Program-made: the position numbers and the translations under genes
NCBI GenBank assembly: GCA_003202005.1
Contig: QJJF01000002.1
Coordinates: 496,001-560,000 of the forward strand
Source: Williamsia faeni
GTDB taxonomy: Bacteria > Actinomycetota > Actinomycetes > Mycobacteriales > Mycobacteriaceae
Direction: 5' to 3'
DNA: 64,000 nt
Shown: positions 41,613 to 51,873 of the stretch, one piece after another
Layout of the letters: every line of letters starts with the position of its first letter
How positions within the stretch are numbered: position 1 is the first letter of the stretch
Notes under the pieces: model-generated
Told to the model about the DNA's origin: nothing
What the model saw: only the letters and a program-made list of their open reading frames with translations
The model's database searches: none

Positions 41613-41693
41613 TTTTCGTCCTCGCCGTTTTGGTGGGTGGGTCACTGCTTCCTGCTTGACCTATCTACAACTGACCCCTGAGTAGTCGACCAC

Positions 41694-42665
41694 GTGCGCA
41701 TACCCTTTGACCCTCGGCGCCGTAAGCGCAAGGTGAATCCTGACGGCACCATGTCGTTGGTCGATCACCTTCGTGAGCTGCGAAACCGGCTGCTGATCTC
41801 TGTCTTTGCGATCACCCTCACAACAATTTTCGGATTTGTCTGGTACTCCTACGGTTTCTTGGGAATTCCGTCGCTGGGCGACCTGCTGCGCGAGCCCTAC
41901 TGCAACCTGCCGACGTCCTCCCGCGCCGACCTCACCGGCGACGGCACTTGTCGACTGCTGGCAACCGGGCCGTTCGACCAGTTCATGCTCCGGCTCAAAG
42001 TGGGTTTGACCGCCGGCATCGTCTTGGCATGCCCGGTGTGGTTCTACCAACTGTGGCAGTTCATCACGCCCGGCATGGTCGAAAAGGAACGCAAGTACGC
42101 GATCACCTTCGTCGGCTTTGCTGTCGTGCTGTTCCTGGCCGGGACCGCGCTCGCATACATGGTGATGTCGAAGGCGTTCGAGGTCTTGTTGACCATCGGC
42201 GACAATGTGCAGATCACCGCGCTGGCCGGCGACCTGTACTTCAACTTCCTCATCCACCTGCTGATCATCTTCGGCATCAGTTTCGAACTCCCGTTGCTGA
42301 TCGTGGCGCTGAACATGGTCGGTGTCCTGAGTTACGCGAAGTTGAAGTCGTGGCGTCGTGGACTGATCTTCGGCATGTTCGTCTTCGCGGCCATCTTCAC
42401 ACCGGGTTCCGATCCGTTCACCATGCTGGCACTCGCCGGCGCATTGACGATCTTGCTGGAGGTCTCCATCCAGGTCGCTCACCTGCACGATTACCGCAAA
42501 GCGAAGCGTGAGGCCCAGGAATGGGACAACGTGAGCGACGACGAAGCCGCTCCGATCGGTGAGGCAAGCCCGGTCGGGCATGTACCCGGTCCGGTGGAGC
42601 CACCAGAACCGGTGTCGGCTTCGTCCAGAGGCAGTGGAGCCGATCTTTACGATGACACTCTCTGA
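41694..42665 (+). CDS. tatC: Sec-independent translocase subunit TatC
   Basis: 323 aa, GTG 41694. Receptor of twin-arginine signal peptides; six membrane spans. N-terminal [25 protein letters not shown] is the family signature, as are [27 protein letters not shown] and [12 protein letters not shown]. The extended cytoplasmic tail (about 260-323) is charged and low-complexity. Its last 14 nt overlap helY. Confidence 0.97.
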   Translation: MRIPFDPRRRKRKVNPDGTMSLVDHLRELRNRLLISVFAITLTTIFGFVWYSYGFLGIPSLGDLLREPYCNLPTSSRADLTGDGTCRLLATGPFDQFMLRLKVGLTAGIVLACPVWFYQLWQFITPGMVEKERKYAITFVGFAVVLFLAGTALAYMVMSKAFEVLLTIGDNVQITALAGDLYFNFLIHLLIIFGISFELPLLIVALNMVGVLSYAKLKSWRRGLIFGMFVFAAIFTPGSDPFTMLALAGALTILLEVSIQVAHLHDYRKAKREAQEWDNVSDDEAAPIGEASPVGHVPGPVEPPEPVSASSRGSGADLYDDTL

Positions 42666-45450
42666 TACGCGGACCGAACTGGAGAAGTTCGCCGGGCGAC
42701 AGACGTTTGCGCTGGACCCGTTTCAGCGTGATGCGTGCATTGCGCTGGAAGACGGTCACGGTGTTCTGGTCTGTGCGCCGACAGGTGCGGGCAAGACGAT
42801 CGTCGGCGAGTTCGCCGTCCATCTGGCCCTCGCCGGTGGGTCAAAGTGCTTCTACACCACACCCATCAAGGCGCTGAGCAATCAGAAGTACTCGGATCTG
42901 GTTCGCGCCCATGGAGCCGAGTCGATCGGTCTGCTCACGGGTGATTCGTCGATCAACTCCCATGCGCCGATCGTTGTCATGACAACCGAAGTCCTGCGCA
43001 ACATGATCTACGCGAATTCACCTGCCCTGCAGACCTTGTCGCATGTGGTGATGGACGAGGTCCACTTTCTTGCCGACCGGTTCCGCGGCGCCGTCTGGGA
43101 AGAGGTCATTCTGCACCTCGAACCCTCGGTGCGCGTGGTGAGTCTGTCGGCGACGGTCAGCAACGCCGAAGAATTCGGATCGTGGATCCAGACAGTGCGC
43201 GGTGACACCACCGTCATCGTCGACGAACATCGTCCCATTCCGCTGAACCAGCACATGTTGGTCGGCAATCGGATTTTTGACCTGTTCGATCATCGCGACC
43301 ACAAGACGCCGAACAAGAAACCTTCGGTAAATCCGGAGCTGACCCGCTACATCCGCCAGCGCGAGATCGCGGCTCGGCGGGATGACGATTACACCAGCCG
43401 GGGAACTCGCGGACGCGGGCAGAGCAGTGAGCACCACCGCCGTGGTAGCGGCGTCCGTCCGGTGTCCCGCCCCGAGCTCATCGCCCGTCTTGATCGCGAC
43501 GGCCTGCTGCCGGCGATCAGCTTCATCTTCTCGCGGGCCGGTTGCGAAGGCGCGCTGACCCAATGCCTCCGCTCTGGACTCCGGCTGCTCGAACCGCATC
43601 AGGTTGAGCAGGTGAATCTCATCGTCGACAAGTACGTTGCCGAGTTGACCGCCTCCGACCAGGATGTCCTGGGTGTCCACAGCTGGCGCGAGGGTTTGAC
43701 CCGAGGTTTCGCCGCGCACCACGCCGGACTGCTGCCCGCCTTCCGGCACGCGGTCGAAGAGCTGTTTGTCAAAGGCCTGGTCAAGGTTGTATTTGCCACC
43801 GAGACACTGGCTTTGGGCATCAACATGCCGGCACGCTCAGTGGTCCTAGAGCGCCTGATCAAATACAACGGCGAATCGCACAACGATCTGACACCGGGGG
43901 AGTACACCCAGCTGACGGGCCGGGCCGGACGTCGCGGCATCGATGTCGAAGGCCACGCCGTGGTCGTCTGGACCGAAGACCTCGACCCCGGGCGCGTTGC
44001 CGGACTCGCGGGTGCACGTACCTTCCCGCTGCGCAGTTCCTTTGCGCCGGAATACAACATGGCTGTCAACCTGATCGGCCGTCTGGGACTGGCAGGGTCG
44101 CGCAACCTGCTGGACCGTTCGTTCGCACAGTTCCAGGCCGACCGATCGGTGGTCGGCCAGGCCCGGCAGATCGACACCACTCGGCGCCAGCTCCGCAAGA
44201 TCGAGGTGGAGCTCGAAGGCCGGGCCGAAGGTCGCGGTCTCGACGCCGGCATCGACGGATTCCTCGGCTATACCCGGCTCCGTGAAGAGATCCGTGCGCG
44301 CGAACGTAATCTGAAGTTCCACAACCGGATGGCCGTGCAGCAGAGCACTGTTGAGGATCTCGCAGCCCTCAAGCGAGGTCAGGTAATCGGGCTCGCCGGC
44401 GGTCGTCACCGGGGTCTGGCCGTGGTGCTGGAAGCGGCCACCGACTTGCGTGACCCAAAACCGTTGGTGCTGTGTGAAGATGCCTGGGCCGGTCGGGTCG
44501 GTCAGCGCGATTTCCTCAATCCACCCCAGGTGCTAGGTCATATGCGTCTGGCGAAGCAGGTCGACCGGCGGACCGGGCGGGGCCGTCGGGACCTCGCCTC
44601 GGCACTGCGTTCAACCGGCATCGACATTCCCCGCGGCAAACAGTCCAGGCGCACCCGTGCCGCCGACGATCCGGATCTCGCCCGGCTCCGTACCGAATTG
44701 CGCGAGCACCCGGCACACCAGATCCCGGCGCACGACGAGTTGTTCCGGCTCGCCGAACGCCGCAACCGCGTATCCAGGGAGATCTCGGCACTCGAAGAGT
44801 CCGTGTCGGCTCGCACGTCGACGCTGGCGGTCAACTTCGATCGGGTCGTGGCGGTTCTCATCGACCTCGGCTATCTCGAGCAGGTGGAACACAAGTCGAA
44901 CGGCGACATGACCGTCACCCCCGCAGGTGAAATCCTGAGCCGGGTCTACAGCGAGAGCGACCTGTTGATCTGTGAGTGCATGCGCACAGGTCTGTGGGAT
45001 CACCTCGGTGCCGCTGAACTCGCGGCTGTTGCGTCATCGGTGGTCTATCAATCTCGCCGCGATACCTATGGCGGCGCGGACCTGGTCACCGGTGTTGCCA
45101 CGGTCCGAGAAGCCCTGAGCCGCACCCATGCCGCATGGAAAGAGCTCGCTCGCGTCGAGATGAGCCACATGGTGGAACCGACACGCGAACCTGATGCCGG
45201 CTTCGCAACAGCGATCCATTTGTGGGCGACCGGCCGCGGGCTGACCGAGGTGCTTGCGGCCGCCGGTGAGCGGGGCACGTCGCTACCGGCCGGCGACTTT
45301 GTTCGCTGGAGCCGACAGGTCATCGATCTCCTCGAGCAGATGCGGATCGCGGCCGGAATCGGAGGATCGGATCGTTCGAAGTTGGCGCGCTCGGCATCCG
45401 CTGCGATTGCGGCCATCCGGCGTGGTGTTGTCGCTGTTGAACTCGGCTGA
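42652..45450 (+). CDS. helY: Ski2-like RNA/DNA helicase HelY
   Basis: 932 aa, ATG 42652 inside the tatC 3' end. Superfamily 2 helicase: Q-motif region [15 protein letters not shown], Walker [13 protein letters not shown] box ([11 protein letters not shown]), SLSATVSN (motif III), [12 protein letters not shown] and [15 protein letters not shown] (motifs V, VI). The long C-terminal part (about 560-932) includes helical-bundle and arch-like regions typical of Ski2/Mtr4 relatives (DSHCT domain). Probable role in RNA unwinding or turnover; not experimentally fixed. Counterpart of Rv2092c. Confidence 0.94.
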   Translation: MTLSDTRTELEKFAGRQTFALDPFQRDACIALEDGHGVLVCAPTGAGKTIVGEFAVHLALAGGSKCFYTTPIKALSNQKYSDLVRAHGAESIGLLTGDSSINSHAPIVVMTTEVLRNMIYANSPALQTLSHVVMDEVHFLADRFRGAVWEEVILHLEPSVRVVSLSATVSNAEEFGSWIQTVRGDTTVIVDEHRPIPLNQHMLVGNRIFDLFDHRDHKTPNKKPSVNPELTRYIRQREIAARRDDDYTSRGTRGRGQSSEHHRRGSGVRPVSRPELIARLDRDGLLPAISFIFSRAGCEGALTQCLRSGLRLLEPHQVEQVNLIVDKYVAELTASDQDVLGVHSWREGLTRGFAAHHAGLLPAFRHAVEELFVKGLVKVVFATETLALGINMPARSVVLERLIKYNGESHNDLTPGEYTQLTGRAGRRGIDVEGHAVVVWTEDLDPGRVAGLAGARTFPLRSSFAPEYNMAVNLIGRLGLAGSRNLLDRSFAQFQADRSVVGQARQIDTTRRQLRKIEVELEGRAEGRGLDAGIDGFLGYTRLREEIRARERNLKFHNRMAVQQSTVEDLAALKRGQVIGLAGGRHRGLAVVLEAATDLRDPKPLVLCEDAWAGRVGQRDFLNPPQVLGHMRLAKQVDRRTGRGRRDLASALRSTGIDIPRGKQSRRTRAADDPDLARLRTELREHPAHQIPAHDELFRLAERRNRVSREISALEESVSARTSTLAVNFDRVVAVLIDLGYLEQVEHKSNGDMTVTPAGEILSRVYSESDLLICECMRTGLWDHLGAAELAAVASSVVYQSRRDTYGGADLVTGVATVREALSRTHAAWKELARVEMSHMVEPTREPDAGFATAIHLWATGRGLTEVLAAAGERGTSLPAGDFVRWSRQVIDLLEQMRIAAGIGGSDRSKLARSASAAIAAIRRGVVAVELG

Positions 45451-45478
45451 CACCGGGCAAGATTTCGCCGAGAGCCTG

Positions 45479-45512
45479 CCTGAACAGCCGCTGGATGTGC
45501 GGTATGTTCAGG
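45479..45512 (+). terminator. Stem-loop downstream of helY
   Basis: Outer arms CCTGAAC and GTTCAGG are 7 bp, with an inner CCGC/GCGG pairing, followed by TTTCGG. Placed 28 nt past the helY stop, before the next gene's ribosome site (GTGGAGGGG). It could be a terminator or a protein-binding palindrome. Confidence 0.45.
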
Positions 45513-45567
45513 TTTCGGAACTCGTGGACTCGCGATCGCGCGACGCGGACATGTGGAGGGGAAATAC

Positions 45568-46314
45568 ATGAGCGGGCCCAACGACCCGAACAACCAGGGT
45601 GGCGGTTCGGCACCCGGTCAGTGGCAACCAGGACAGGGCCAGCCCAATCCAGGGCAGCCCGGACAGGGGCCTGACCCGTGGAGCCAGCAGACGCACGGCA
45701 ACCAGGGTGGTGGTCAGCCACCGCAGGGCCAACCGCCGCAACAGGGTTGGGGTCAGCAGCCACAGCAACCGGGCCAGTACGGGCAGCCCGGACAGTACGG
45801 CCCGCCGAATGCGCCCCAGCATGGTCAGCAGCCCCAGTACGGCCAGCAACCCCAGTACGGCCAGCAGCCGCAATACGGTGCGCCGCAAGGACAACCGGGT
45901 CAGTTCGATCAGCCCGGACAGTACAGTCAACCGGGCCAGTACGGTCAGCCGGGTGGCGATCAGTTCGCGGGTATGACACCGCAGAAGAACTCGAAGAAAT
46001 TGCCGTTGATCATCGGCGCCGCGATTGTCGGTGTCATCGCAGTCATCTTGGCGGTGACCGCATTCTGGCTCCCGGGCTTCGCGGTGACCAAGGTGCTGAG
46101 CCAGGAGTCCGCCCAGGAGGGCGTCAAGTCCGTCCTGGAGAACGATTACCAGGCCAAGGATGTCGAGAACGTCCAGTGCCCGAAGGATCAGGAAATCAAG
46201 AAGGGCAACACCTTCACCTGCACCGTGACCGTTGCCGGCGCTAACCAGCAGGTCAAGATCACCTTCCTGGACGACGACGGCAAGTACGAAGTCGGCCAGC
46301 CGACCGCACAGTAG
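45568..46314 (+). CDS. Membrane protein with GQP-rich N-terminus and DUF4333 domain
   Basis: 248 aa, ATG 45568 after GGAGGGG. Residues 1 to ~145 are low-complexity Gly/Gln/Pro/Tyr repeats (GQYGQPGQYG, QYGQQPQYGQQPQYG). A membrane span (LPLIIGAAIVGVIAVILAVTAFWL) follows. The extracytoplasmic DUF4333 domain spans ~175-248 with two cysteines (ENVQCPKDQE, TFTCTV) likely in a disulfide. The role is unknown; the counterpart is Rv2091c. The N-terminal repeats would face the cytoplasm and may self-associate. Confidence 0.85.
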   Translation: MSGPNDPNNQGGGSAPGQWQPGQGQPNPGQPGQGPDPWSQQTHGNQGGGQPPQGQPPQQGWGQQPQQPGQYGQPGQYGPPNAPQHGQQPQYGQQPQYGQQPQYGAPQGQPGQFDQPGQYSQPGQYGQPGGDQFAGMTPQKNSKKLPLIIGAAIVGVIAVILAVTAFWLPGFAVTKVLSQESAQEGVKSVLENDYQAKDVENVQCPKDQEIKKGNTFTCTVTVAGANQQVKITFLDDDGKYEVGQPTAQ

Positions 46315-46338
46315 GCCTGCTGCCGGTGGCGGGTGGCG

Positions 46339-47286
46339 TCAGCCCACCTGCCAGCCGAGCGCCTTGCCGAGTCGGCCGATCGATGATCCGACGCCGAGTT
46401 CTTCGATCAGGTCCGCCAGGGCTGCCGGATCGGCAGGTGCTGTCGGAAGGTGATCGTCACTGTCTCCGATGATCTCCGCGTCTGTCTTCACGAAGACGAC
46501 CGTGCGCGCGGCGCGCAGGTAGTCCGCGCCTTCGGCAAGAGCCTTGCGTTGACGCGGTGAGATGCGTTTGTCCGACGTGGTCGATGCCACGCGTTCGAGC
46601 TCGTCGAGGTCGCCGAATTCGTGGAGCAGCTTTGATGCCGTCTTCTCCCCGATGCCGGTGACTCCGGGCAGTCCGTCCGAGGGATCGCCACGCAGGATTG
46701 CCATTTCGGCGTAGGCCGAACCCGGATTCGCCGTTGGTACGTCGTACTTCTCGGCCAGTTCTGCCGGCCCGAACATCTCGGCCTTGGCCAGGCCGCGGCC
46801 GACGTACAGGACGCGAACCGGAACAGGATCGTCCGCGACGACCTGCAAAAGGTCGCGGTCGCCGCTGACCACGATGACCGGGTCTTCGGCTTCGGAGTCC
46901 GCTAGGGTTCCGATCACATCGTCGGCCTCACATCCCTCGGCGCCGGCCGTGGCGATGCCGGCGGCGGCCAGTAGCTTCAGGATCATGTCGACCTGTGGCG
47001 ACAGGGTGTCGGGTACCTCTTCGGATCCGTCGGTCACGCCTTCGGCCACCCGATGGGCCTTGTACGACGGAATGAGGTCGGTCCGGAAGGCCGGGCGCCA
47101 GTCGAGATCGAGGCACACGACCAGGCGCTGCGGGTGCTCTCGGGTGACAAGTGAGGCGATCATGTCGAAGAATCCGCGGACGGCATTGACCGGTCGCCCG
47201 TCGGGTGCGGTCATCTTCTCGGGCAGAGCATGGAAGGCCCGAAACCAGAGGCTGGCACCGTCGAGCAACATCACTGGAGCAGTCAT
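46339..47286 (-). CDS. 5'-3' exonuclease (PolA N-terminal domain type)
   Basis: 315 aa, ATG 47286. FEN/PIN-like flap nuclease related to the N-terminal domain of DNA polymerase I. It has [32 protein letters not shown], acidic metal sites in [26 protein letters not shown] and [13 protein letters not shown], and the helix-hairpin-helix [17 protein letters not shown]. Counterpart of Rv2090. Standalone; likely works in DNA repair or RNA-primer removal. Converges on the DUF4333 gene over a weak hairpin near 46328-46352. Confidence 0.93.
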   Translation of the reverse strand: MTAPVMLLDGASLWFRAFHALPEKMTAPDGRPVNAVRGFFDMIASLVTREHPQRLVVCLDLDWRPAFRTDLIPSYKAHRVAEGVTDGSEEVPDTLSPQVDMILKLLAAAGIATAGAEGCEADDVIGTLADSEAEDPVIVVSGDRDLLQVVADDPVPVRVLYVGRGLAKAEMFGPAELAEKYDVPTANPGSAYAEMAILRGDPSDGLPGVTGIGEKTASKLLHEFGDLDELERVASTTSDKRISPRQRKALAEGADYLRAARTVVFVKTDAEIIGDSDDHLPTAPADPAALADLIEELGVGSSIGRLGKALGWQVG

Positions 47287-47331
47287 GCCTAAACCATGCC
47301 AGATCGGTGTCGACCGGCCCGGTATCTGTGG

Positions 47332-48357
47332 TCAGGTGGCGCTGCGCTCGTCGGAACCCAGCACGTCGAGCACCGCCAGTTGCGACTCGGCATCACCTGT
47401 CAGCGGCTGACTCGAGGGACCTTGTCGCAAAGCAATTTTCACGTCTCCGCGATTGATGTTCGCGGGCACTGTGGATGCCACGAATGACAACACGAGATCG
47501 ACAAACCGATCGGGGTCGTCGCGGAACGGGAAGTGACCGGACTTGTCGAAGATGACCAGCCGCGAGCCCGGCATCGCGCTGTGAAGCATGTGGGCGTGCT
47601 GCACCGGGATCACCTGATCGTCCGAACCCCAGATGATGAGCGTCGGGATTCCCGCACTCAGGTAACAGCGGTCGAGCATGGTGACGACCTGCCCGCGCCA
47701 GTCGACGGCGGATCGCAGGGTCCGGGCGAAGACCTCGGCGGAGCCCTTCTCCGGCATCCGCTCGAGCACACGAATGATCTCGTTGTTGTCGCGGAACAGC
47801 GCTACCGGCAGATGTTCGTGCAACGTGCGTGAGGCTGCCGAAAACGTCGAAAAGACCATTGGAAGCGACACCGCACCCAGCGCGTATTCCGAAAACGGTA
47901 ATGACAGCGCTCTGAGGATCGGATTGACGTCCTTGGTGACGCCACCGGTACCCACAAACACCATCCGTTCCACCATTTCGGGGTACTGATAGGCGAACTG
48001 ACCGGCCACGCCACCTCCCAATGAGTGGCCGATGATGGTCACGCGTTCGACGTCGAGAAAGGTCAGCAGGTCGCGCATTCCGTTGGCAAAAGCCGGTACC
48101 GAGTAGTCGGCGCGTGGACGGTCCGAGAATCCGTGTCCGAGAAAGTCAGGTGCGATGACGGTGTACTTCTCGCTGAGCTGGTTGAACACCGGCTCCCAGG
48201 CCAGCGAGTTGTCGCCGATTCCGTGCAGCAACAGCAGGGCCGGGCCCGAACCCGCCATCCGGTAGGCACGCTTGTAGCCGTGCAGGTTTGCGAACTGGAC
48301 CTGAGTATCGTCGGTCGGAACAGCCCGCAGTCGACGGTGTACGCCTTCACGGTCCAC
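47332..48357 (-). CDS. Alpha/beta-hydrolase
   Basis: 341 aa, GTG 48357 with AGGAGG five bases upstream. Alpha/beta-hydrolase fold with oxyanion loop LLLHGIGDN, nucleophile elbow IGHSLGGGVAGQF (Ser), acidic residue in IIWGSDDQVIPV, and catalytic His in SGHFPFRDDP. Belongs to the EphD/MhpC-like esterase and epoxide-hydrolase superfamily; the substrate is not apparent. The last ~40 residues are an extra tail. Divergent from pepE across 190 nt that holds both promoters. Confidence 0.88.
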   Translation of the reverse strand: MDREGVHRRLRAVPTDDTQVQFANLHGYKRAYRMAGSGPALLLLHGIGDNSLAWEPVFNQLSEKYTVIAPDFLGHGFSDRPRADYSVPAFANGMRDLLTFLDVERVTIIGHSLGGGVAGQFAYQYPEMVERMVFVGTGGVTKDVNPILRALSLPFSEYALGAVSLPMVFSTFSAASRTLHEHLPVALFRDNNEIIRVLERMPEKGSAEVFARTLRSAVDWRGQVVTMLDRCYLSAGIPTLIIWGSDDQVIPVQHAHMLHSAMPGSRLVIFDKSGHFPFRDDPDRFVDLVLSFVASTVPANINRGDVKIALRQGPSSQPLTGDAESQLAVLDVLGSDERSAT

Positions 48358-48548
48358 GGTGACCTCCTGGTTTTATTCAGAACAATTTTGCTCTCGTTGG
48401 GTATATCTTCCGCGCTACACGAGGTTTTCGCCGGGTTAGTGATCGCTTATCGCCTCTTGAGATCGGATCGCGCCACTTCCAACTCCGTCTGAGATTCGGT
48501 TCGACAGTCGCCAACATCCCAGTTCTCACGACCGCTAGCCTTGAAACC

Positions 48549-49667
48549 ATGGCGGATCAGCGATTCTCTGCAGCGGTGTACAAGTCACGTCTCGATCGGG
48601 CGCAGGAGTTGACGGCGGAAGCCGGCCTTGCCGCCCTCTTCATCACCCCCGGACCCGACCTGCGATACCTGACGGGTTCACGGGCGAGCACGTTCGAGCG
48701 ACTCACCGCATTGGTGATCAGTCCGGGACGGGCGCCAGAGGTGGTCGTGCCCCGCCTCGAGTTGGCGGCGCTGCGTGAGTCTGCAGTCGACGAGTTGGGC
48801 CTGACTGTCCGCGATTGGGTGGACGGCCAGGATGCCTACACACTCGCCGTGCACGCTTCTGGCGGAGCCGGAAATCGCTGGGCCGTTTCCGAGGCGACGC
48901 CTGCCCTGCATACCGTCCCGTTGGCGGAGTGCTGGGGCAGTGCGCCAGAACTTGCCACACCCGTCATGCGTGAACTGCGCATGGTCAAGGACGATGCGGA
49001 GATCGAGGCGCTGCGACGGGCCGGCGCCGCGATCGACCGGGTACATGCGCGAGTCGGGGAGTGGCTCAGAGTCGGTCGTACCGAACGGGAGGTTGCGGCT
49101 GACATCGACGCCGCAATCATCGCCGAAGGACACACCCGTGCCGAGTTCATCATCGTGGGCTCTGGTCCCAACGGTGCCGATCCCCATCACGAGGTTTCCG
49201 ATCGCGTGATCGAGGATGGCGACATGGTGGTTGTCGACATCGGCGGACCGGTCCAACCGGGCTACAATTCCGACTGCACCCGAACTTATTGTGTTGGAAC
49301 ACCTTCCGAATCAGTGGCCCGACAGTACGAGTGGCTCCAGCAAGCGCAGCGGGCCGCTGTTGCTGCTGTCCGTCCCGGTGTGACCGCCGAGCAGGTCGAC
49401 GCGGCGGCCCGCGATGTGCTGGCCGCCGCGGGACTGGCCGACAAGTTTCTGCACCGCACCGGTCACGGGATCGGACTCTCGGTCCATGAAGAGCCGTATA
49501 TCGTTGCGGGAAACGACATTCCACTTCGCCCCGGCATGGCATTCAGCATCGAACCAGGTATCTACTTCTCGGGCAACTGGGGTGCCCGCATCGAGGACAT
49601 CGTAGTGGTGACCGAGGACGGCTGCGAAGCGTTCAATTCCCAGCCACACGAACTGAAGTCGGTCTGA
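48549..49667 (+). CDS. pepE: M24B-type proline dipeptidase/aminopeptidase
   Basis: 372 aa, ATG 48549. Pita-bread metallopeptidase: non-catalytic N-terminal half to about 125, then the metal ligands D (VVVDIGGPVQPGYNSDCTR; two Asp), H (HRTGHGIGLSVHEEPYI), E (FSIEPGIYFSGNWGARIEDIV; two Glu). Probably cleaves X-Pro dipeptides. Counterpart of Rv2089c (pepE); a PepQ/PepP-like name would also fit. Followed by the SOS-type box at 49696. Confidence 0.92.
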   Translation: MADQRFSAAVYKSRLDRAQELTAEAGLAALFITPGPDLRYLTGSRASTFERLTALVISPGRAPEVVVPRLELAALRESAVDELGLTVRDWVDGQDAYTLAVHASGGAGNRWAVSEATPALHTVPLAECWGSAPELATPVMRELRMVKDDAEIEALRRAGAAIDRVHARVGEWLRVGRTEREVAADIDAAIIAEGHTRAEFIIVGSGPNGADPHHEVSDRVIEDGDMVVVDIGGPVQPGYNSDCTRTYCVGTPSESVARQYEWLQQAQRAAVAAVRPGVTAEQVDAAARDVLAAAGLADKFLHRTGHGIGLSVHEEPYIVAGNDIPLRPGMAFSIEPGIYFSGNWGARIEDIVVVTEDGCEAFNSQPHELKSV

Positions 49668-49695
49668 AAAACGTCAAGGCGAAGTCCCACTCACT

Positions 49696-49711
49696 TCGAA
49701 CGATTGTTCGA
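49696..49711 (+). promoter_or_regulatory. Perfect LexA (SOS) box upstream of DUF222/HNH gene
   Basis: TCGAAC-GATT-GTTCGA, an exact inverted repeat fitting the mycobacterial SOS consensus TCGAAC-N4-GTTCGA. About 20 nt later TAGACT (49731) is a plausible -10, so LexA bound here would cover the -35 region and repress the downstream gene. Confidence 0.85.
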
Positions 49712-49770
49712 CAAGGGACGGTTCTCCGGGTAGACTGGTTGAAAGGTTTCGATCAGATGTGCTGGGGGGC

Positions 49771-51324
49771 ATGATGGTTGACGATGTTGGTGGGGATGTT
49801 TCGTCGGTTTCGGTGTTGGTGGGTAAGTACCTCGAGTTGGAGGTGCTGCTGGCTGATATTGCGGATTGTTCGGCGTCGGATATGTCTGATGCCGAGGTGA
49901 ATGAGATTGTGCGGGTGCATGAAAGGGTCGCCCGCAAGGTGGAGTTCGCGGGGTTGGGTCGGTTGTTGGAGGTGTCGGACCGGTCGTCGTATTCCTCGGC
50001 GGGGTATTCCTCCTTGTTTGGTTTCACCCGCAAAGAGTTGCGGTTGACCAAAGGGCAGACCACGGCGCGGATTCGTGGGTTGGAGGCGGTGGGCCGGTTT
50101 CATTCGTTGCAGGGTGAGGTGTTGGCACCGAAATGTCCTGCCGCTGAGCAGGCGTGGGCGGCGGGACTGGTGGGTGCGGCGCATGTGGAGGTGATGTTGG
50201 ATGTGCGTAAACACATTCCGTCCGCCTCTGATCCTGCGGTGTATGAGGTGGTGGATCGGTGGATGACCGAAGAAGCTGTCGGTGCGGATCCGACACAGTT
50301 GGCGGCAGCGGGTCGGGCGGTGCTGGCCCGGGTGGATCCTGATGGCCGGTTGACCAACGATGCTGATCGGGCTCGTAAACGCAGTGTCGGTGTGGGTGCT
50401 CAGGGTGTGGACTTGATGGCCAAACTTTCGGGCACTATGGATCCGCAGACGTTGGCGTTGTGGACCACGGTGATGGATGTGTGGGCGGCGGCAGGGATGA
50501 ACAATCCCGCCGACCCCAACTCGCCGACCGGTGCCAGTGATGACCCGACACACGATGCCGACCTGATGAAAGCGGCTGCCGAACGCGATACCCGCTCGAT
50601 GGGGCAGCGGCGCCACGATGCTCTCAAGGCGATCCTGAAAACCATTCTGGACTGCAACCTGCTCGGCAGGTCCCATCGGGGGTTGCCGGCCCAGCTGATC
50701 ATCACCATGACCAAGGCCCAGTTGCAGGAGTGTGCGGGGATCGCGAAGACGGCCTCGGGGGTTGATATCCCGGTGGGGGAGGCGTTGGAGTTGGCGGCGC
50801 GGTCGGACAAATATTTGGCGGTGTTCGCCGACCACTGTGCGGAAGTGTTGTATTTCGCCCGGACCAAACGCACCGCGCAGAAAGGGCAGCGGTTGGCGTT
50901 GATTGCTCGCGATCGCGGGTGTTCGCATCCGGGTTGCCCTAATCCGGCGACCTGGGCCGAGAGCCATCATGTCACTGCGTGGGCGAAGGGCGGGTTGACC
51001 GATATCGATGCGTTGACGCCGGCGTGTCCTCCGCATCACCGGCTCATTGGTGACGGTCCGGATCGGTGGCAGACGGTGATGATCACTGACGGGCCTGATG
51101 CTGGTCGGGTGGGTTGGATACCGCCGGTGGGGGTCGATCCTGCACGGGTACCGCGGGTCAATCGGGCTCATCATGTGAATGAGACGGTGGAAGCGGCGTG
51201 GCAGAAGGTTGCGGTCGACCGGCAGGAGGCGTTGGCTCAAACGCTGTTTGAGCTCACTCTCAGGGAATCCGATACGTCACCCGATCCCGATCCCGAAACT
51301 GAGACCTCTGACCACGACGAATGA
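49771..51324 (+). CDS. DUF222 / HNH endonuclease protein (13E12 repeat family)
   Basis: 517 aa. DUF222 domain (about 25-400) then a C-terminal HNH nuclease: RDRGCSHPGCPNPATWAESHHVTAWAKGG...PACPPHHRLI with zinc Cys and catalytic His. ATG 49771 or 49774 is near a GGGGGG site; GTG 49759 is another candidate. Codon use is distinctly more G/T at third positions (ttg, gtg, tcg runs) than neighbours, a common mark of this multi-copy mobile-like family. Related 13E12 genes in M. tuberculosis include SOS-induced members, matching the box at 49696. DNA substrate unknown. Confidence 0.88.
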   Translation: MMVDDVGGDVSSVSVLVGKYLELEVLLADIADCSASDMSDAEVNEIVRVHERVARKVEFAGLGRLLEVSDRSSYSSAGYSSLFGFTRKELRLTKGQTTARIRGLEAVGRFHSLQGEVLAPKCPAAEQAWAAGLVGAAHVEVMLDVRKHIPSASDPAVYEVVDRWMTEEAVGADPTQLAAAGRAVLARVDPDGRLTNDADRARKRSVGVGAQGVDLMAKLSGTMDPQTLALWTTVMDVWAAAGMNNPADPNSPTGASDDPTHDADLMKAAAERDTRSMGQRRHDALKAILKTILDCNLLGRSHRGLPAQLIITMTKAQLQECAGIAKTASGVDIPVGEALELAARSDKYLAVFADHCAEVLYFARTKRTAQKGQRLALIARDRGCSHPGCPNPATWAESHHVTAWAKGGLTDIDALTPACPPHHRLIGDGPDRWQTVMITDGPDAGRVGWIPPVGVDPARVPRVNRAHHVNETVEAAWQKVAVDRQEALAQTLFELTLRESDTSPDPDPETETSDHDE

Positions 51325-51333
51325 TTGGGGCGA

Positions 51334-51744
51334 TCAGCCGGCGGTTCCCAGCAAGGACTGTGAACCCAACACGCGTTCGACATTGATCTGGATGACGACC
51401 CGGCGTGGGTTTATCTTGGGTTGCTTGTAGCGGGCTGCATAACGTCGAACGCCTTCCGCCACAGCCTCTGGGTCGCGATGGACGGACGCCTTACCTTCGA
51501 GCGTCAACCATTGTGGGCCGTTGACCTGGAAGACCGCTGCGTACCCGGAATGTTCAACGTTCTTCACCTTCTGGCTGCCTTCGAAGGTGATCACCCGTGC
51601 GATCTTTGCGTCAGGGTCGTAGGTGAATCCGACGGCGACCACGTGAGGCAAACCCGATGCCCGGACGGTCGTCAGGCTTCCGAGGTGGCGTTCGGTAAGG
51701 AAGTCTGTCGCTGCGGCGCTGAGGTCGTCGGCTGTTTTGGGCAC
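51334..51744 (-). CDS. PPOX-class F420-type flavin/deazaflavin protein (Rv2074-type)
   Basis: 136 aa, GTG 51744. Split beta-barrel (pyridoxamine-5'-phosphate-oxidase-like): FLTERHLGSLTTVRASGLPHVVAVGFTYDPD, ARVITFEGSQKVKNVEHSGYAAVFQVNG, RVVIQINVERVLG. M. tuberculosis Rv2074 is an F420H2-dependent biliverdin reductase, and length and position relative to the SDR/cobL genes match; the same activity is inferred here. Cofactor is F420 or FMN. Confidence 0.88.
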   Translation of the reverse strand: MPKTADDLSAAATDFLTERHLGSLTTVRASGLPHVVAVGFTYDPDAKIARVITFEGSQKVKNVEHSGYAAVFQVNGPQWLTLEGKASVHRDPEAVAEGVRRYAARYKQPKINPRRVVIQINVERVLGSQSLLGTAG

Positions 51745-51873
51745 ATCCCGACCTTAGCCAACGCGACACTGAAGCCGCCGGCCAGGCGATTGAACCGACG
51801 GTGCAATGTCAACATCAGGACTTTGACTGCTCAATTCTCGTTCCAGTCACTGCGGACGTGACAGAGTCACTGA

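Noticed and set aside
49771-51324. Complete mobile element around the DUF222/HNH gene
   Set aside because: No terminal inverted repeats, target duplication, transposase or integrase could be seen at its borders.
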